Shown here: in pieces, positions 61,880 to 64,000 of the stretch
How the letters are laid out: every line of letters begins with the position of its first letter
Position numbering within the stretch: the stretch's first letter is position 1
Source: Sva-07 sp963728355
GTDB lineage: Bacteria; Actinomycetota; Acidimicrobiia; Acidimicrobiales; Ilumatobacteraceae
Assembly (NCBI GenBank): GCA_963728355.1
Contig: CAVSJQ010000001.1
Location: forward strand, 558,001 to 622,000
Reading direction: 5' to 3'
DNA: 64,000 bases
The notes under the pieces: generated by a model
Told to the model about the DNA's origin: nothing
Database searches by the model: none
Seen by the model: the letters and a program-made list of their open reading frames with translations, nothing else
Made by a program: the position numbers and the translations under genes

Positions 61880-63022
61880 GTGAGTGACACCGTCATTCGA
61901 CTCGACCACGTCCGCAAGTCCTTCGGCGACTTCGTCGCGGTCGAGCACGCGGATTTCGGAATCGAGCGGGGCGAGTTCTTCGCGATGCTCGGTCCATCGG
62001 GGTGCGGCAAGACCACGACCTTGAAGATGATCGCCGGCTTCGAACAGCCCACCTCGGGCAAGGTGCTGCTGAACGGCGCCGACGTGAGCCGGGTGCCGCC
62101 GTACAAGCGCAACGTCAACACGGTCTTCCAGCAGTACGCGCTCTTCCCGCACATGACGGTGGCCGACAACGTCCGATTCGGCCCGAAGTCGAAGAAGCTG
62201 CCCAAGAGCGAGTACGAGGCCAACGTCACGCAGATGCTCGACGTGGTGCGCCTCGGCGAGTTCGCCGAGCGTCGACCGTCGCAACTGTCGGGCGGACAGC
62301 AGCAGCGGGTTGCGCTCGCCCGAGCCCTGGTGAACTTCCCGAGCGCACTCCTGCTCGACGAGCCGCTGGCGGCGCTCGACCTCAAGCTGCGCGAAGCGAT
62401 GCAGTTCGAGCTGAAGCGGATTCAGCGCGAGGTCGGCATCACGTTCGTGTTCGTCACCCACGACCAGGGCGAGGCGCTCACGATGAGCGACCGCATCGCC
62501 GTGATGAGCGACGGCCGGGTCGAGCAGATCGGAACACCGCAGGAGATCTACAACAGCCCGTCCTCGCTGTTCGTCGCCGGCTTCATCGGCTCGGCGAACC
62601 TGCTGCCCGGCGACGTCGTCAGCTTCGACGGCACCGACACCGTCGTCCAGCTGACCGCCGGCCACACCGTCAGGGCCCGCACCGACCGCGAACGGCCGGT
62701 CGGGACCCCGGTGTCGGTGATGCTGCGCCCGGAACGGCTGACGGCGACGGCGAGTAACGGCGACGAGGGCCGATCGATCGAGGGCACGGTCGCCGACGTC
62801 GTCTTCCAAGGTGCGACCGCACGCATCGTCGTTCACCTGAAGGACGACAGCGAGGTGATCGCCAGCGTCGTCACCGGCACCGACCTGCCGTTCCTCATGC
62901 CCGGCAACACGGTGCACCTGACGTGGGAGCCGGGCAGCGCCGTGCTCCTGTCGGGCTGGCCACGCAGGCCGGGAGCGACGGCCAGCGACATCGACTCCAT
63001 CGAGGCGAACGCCGACTCCTGA
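61880..63022 (+). CDS. potA: spermidine/putrescine ABC transporter ATPase (PotA)
   Basis: 380-residue ATPase energising polyamine import. ABC domain residues 5-240: Walker A GPSGCGKTT (about residue 39), Q-loop FQQYALFPHMTV, signature LSGGQQQRVALARAL, Walker B ALLLDEPLAALD, and H-loop VTHDQGEALTM. A TOBE domain (about 280-365) follows with LRPERLTATA. Polyamine-type sequence RNVNTVFQQYALFPHM supports PotA rather than sugar transporters. GTG start at 61880, behind a GGGGAGGAG site. Potential substrate-binding gene potD follows after 124 bp. Confidence 0.92.
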   Translation: MSDTVIRLDHVRKSFGDFVAVEHADFGIERGEFFAMLGPSGCGKTTTLKMIAGFEQPTSGKVLLNGADVSRVPPYKRNVNTVFQQYALFPHMTVADNVRFGPKSKKLPKSEYEANVTQMLDVVRLGEFAERRPSQLSGGQQQRVALARALVNFPSALLLDEPLAALDLKLREAMQFELKRIQREVGITFVFVTHDQGEALTMSDRIAVMSDGRVEQIGTPQEIYNSPSSLFVAGFIGSANLLPGDVVSFDGTDTVVQLTAGHTVRARTDRERPVGTPVSVMLRPERLTATASNGDEGRSIEGTVADVVFQGATARIVVHLKDDSEVIASVVTGTDLPFLMPGNTVHLTWEPGSAVLLSGWPRRPGATASDIDSIEANADS

Positions 63023-63040
63023 CGTGGCCCGCCACGCACA

Positions 63041-63061
63041 TCGCGGTCGACCTGACCGCGA
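63041..63061 (+). promoter_or_regulatory. stem-loop between potA and potD
   Basis: TCGCGGTC-gacct-GACCGCGA, 19 bp after the potA stop. Stem-loops at such junctions often protect the upstream message or lower read-through, changing the ratio of ATPase to binding protein. No T-run follows. Confidence 0.5.
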
Positions 63062-63146
63062 CATCGATTCCAGAAGCACAACACTGACAACCGACAGCCC
63101 CGAACCGACTGACACCTGACAGTAGGAAACGAGACAGAAGGACATC

Positions 63147-64000
63147 ATGACCACGCAACGACCCAATCCGTTCCGCTCACCGTTCGGCGTCGGCCGCTCG
63201 GGCCTGACCCGCCGGCAGCTGCTCGCCCGCGCCGGCGCACTCGGCGCCGCAGGCGTCTCACTGCCGGCGATCCTGGCCGCGTGCGGAAGCGACAGCGAGA
63301 GCGGGTCCGGCGCGTCGGGCACCACGCCTACCACCTCGGGCAGCACCGCGGCAACCGGCGGAGGCGGCGGAGGCGGCGGCAGCCTGTTCTTCGAGAACTG
63401 GCCGGCGTACATCGATCCCACCGAGGACGGCGCCACGGGAACGGTCGACCGCTTCGCGGAAGCGACCGGCATCGACATGCGCTACACCGAGGCCTACAAC
63501 GACAACAACGAGTACTTCGCCAAGATCCAGCCGCTGCTCGGTCGCGGCGAGCCGATCGATCCCGACATCATCGCTCCGACGAGCTGGTTGGCCAACCGCC
63601 TGATCACGCTGGGCTGGCTCGAGACGCTGCCGCTCGACCAGGTGCCGAACGCAGCGAACCTGCGCGCCGACCTGCAGAACCCGTCGTGGGACCCGACCGG
63701 CGAGTACAGCCTGCCGTGGCAGACCGGATTCGCCGGCATCGCCTACAACTCCGATGTGACCGGTCGCGAGATCACCTCGGTCGACGATCTGTTCGATCCC
63801 GAGTTCGCCGGTCGAGTGGGCGCCCTCACCGAGATGCGCGACACGATCGGCGTGATCGCGATGAGCCTCGGCATCGACATCTCCACGCTCAGCACCTTCG
63901 AGGAGGCGAAGCCCGCCTTCGACAAACTGCAGGAGGCCAAGGACTCCGGCCAGATCCGACGGTTCCACGGCAACGACTACTTCGACGACCTGTCCAACGG
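63147..64000 (+). CDS. potD: polyamine-binding lipoprotein PotD (partial, C-terminus beyond window)
   Basis: Extracytoplasmic binding protein of the polyamine importer; 284 codons are present and the gene continues past the right edge. The N-terminus has a Tat-like motif (LTRRQLLARAGALGAAG) and a lipobox LAAC (Cys about residue 48), then a Ser/Thr/Gly-rich spacer with eight glycines. The mature domain includes LFFENWPAYIDP, TGIDMRYTEAYNDNNEYFAKI and PIDPDIIAPTSWLANRLI, matching PotD/PotF folds. ATG at 63147 is preceded by AGAAGGA. Permease genes potB and potC should follow outside the window. Confidence 0.9.
   Translation, partial: MTTQRPNPFRSPFGVGRSGLTRRQLLARAGALGAAGVSLPAILAACGSDSESGSGASGTTPTTSGSTAATGGGGGGGGSLFFENWPAYIDPTEDGATGTVDRFAEATGIDMRYTEAYNDNNEYFAKIQPLLGRGEPIDPDIIAPTSWLANRLITLGWLETLPLDQVPNAANLRADLQNPSWDPTGEYSLPWQTGFAGIAYNSDVTGREITSVDDLFDPEFAGRVGALTEMRDTIGVIAMSLGIDISTLSTFEEAKPAFDKLQEAKDSGQIRRFHGNDYFDDLSN

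Overview
High-GC bacterial DNA carrying 58 tightly packed protein genes. There is no RNA gene, no insertion sequence, no CRISPR array and no gene-free stretch longer than about 233 bp. GTG starts, ATGA/GTGA stop-start overlaps, a 13E12-type DUF222/HNH protein, YcnI/CopCD copper proteins, an MprAB-like two-component system, an alpha/beta-hydrolase-OsmC fusion and mycofactocin-type genes all point to Actinomycetota. Secreted proteins with the 'VPADATA ... DVxGWF' repeat and the overall gene mix suggest an Acidimicrobiia lineage such as Ilumatobacter. That placement is inference, not a database result.

Layout. 1-8.7 kb: core metabolism (edge of a membrane acyltransferase, metF, purH, sucCD with a free-standing B12-binding domain) plus small membrane proteins and a DUF222/HNH protein. 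8.8-13.5 kb: metal region (flavodoxin, CzcD-like exporter, CopC-CopD fusion, YcnI, divergent DUF305). 13.6-16.4 kb: PcrA/UvrD helicase and a pterin carbinolamine dehydratase. 16.5-21.6 kb: a chain of four genes with 4-bp overlaps (GH65 phosphorylase, PLDc_N-ABC ATPase fusion, ABC permease, CPBP protein lacking catalytic His). 21.6-28.7 kb: ABC-F ATPase, a small secreted protein, a response regulator-kinase-oxidoreductase operon and paired CrcB fluoride channels. 28.7-34.4 kb: cytochrome P450 with its ferredoxin, YaaA, MFS transporter, orphan DNA methyltransferase and an SDR. 34.7-41.3 kb: a mycofactocin-type OYE/FadH oxidoreductase, GH3 glycosidase and a Tat-exported M14 peptidase. 41.5-47.6 kb: a seven-gene operon (DedA, ETF-alpha, FixC, FixX, ETF-beta, MftE, MftF). 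47.5-57 kb: DUF4395, alanine-racemase-like enzyme, DUF418 acyltransferase, ROK kinase, transglycosylase/M23-like secreted protein, 2OG oxygenase, D-cysteine desulfhydrase family enzyme, Ung, YihY/BrkB. 57-64 kb: hydrolase-OsmC fusion, CPA-type antiporter with RCK-like domain, an NAD aldehyde dehydrogenase divergent from the polyamine importer genes potA and potD (cut by the window edge).

Most notable system: the operon at 41490-47576 joins a complete FixABCX-like electron-transfer set to the mycofactocin maturation genes mftE and mftF, with a mycofactocin-type OYE and an SDR about 5-8 kb away. mftA-D were not found here. I infer an electron path from mycofactocin-dependent dehydrogenases through ETF and FixCX to the quinone pool.

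Second notable signal: two families of imperfect palindromes sit only between genes. Family A has five copies of exactly 52 bp (4062, 8754, 34495, 34567, 54266). Family B has four copies of exactly 40 bp (16372, 39192, 56960, 57021). They look like REP/MITE-type elements or repeated bidirectional terminators.
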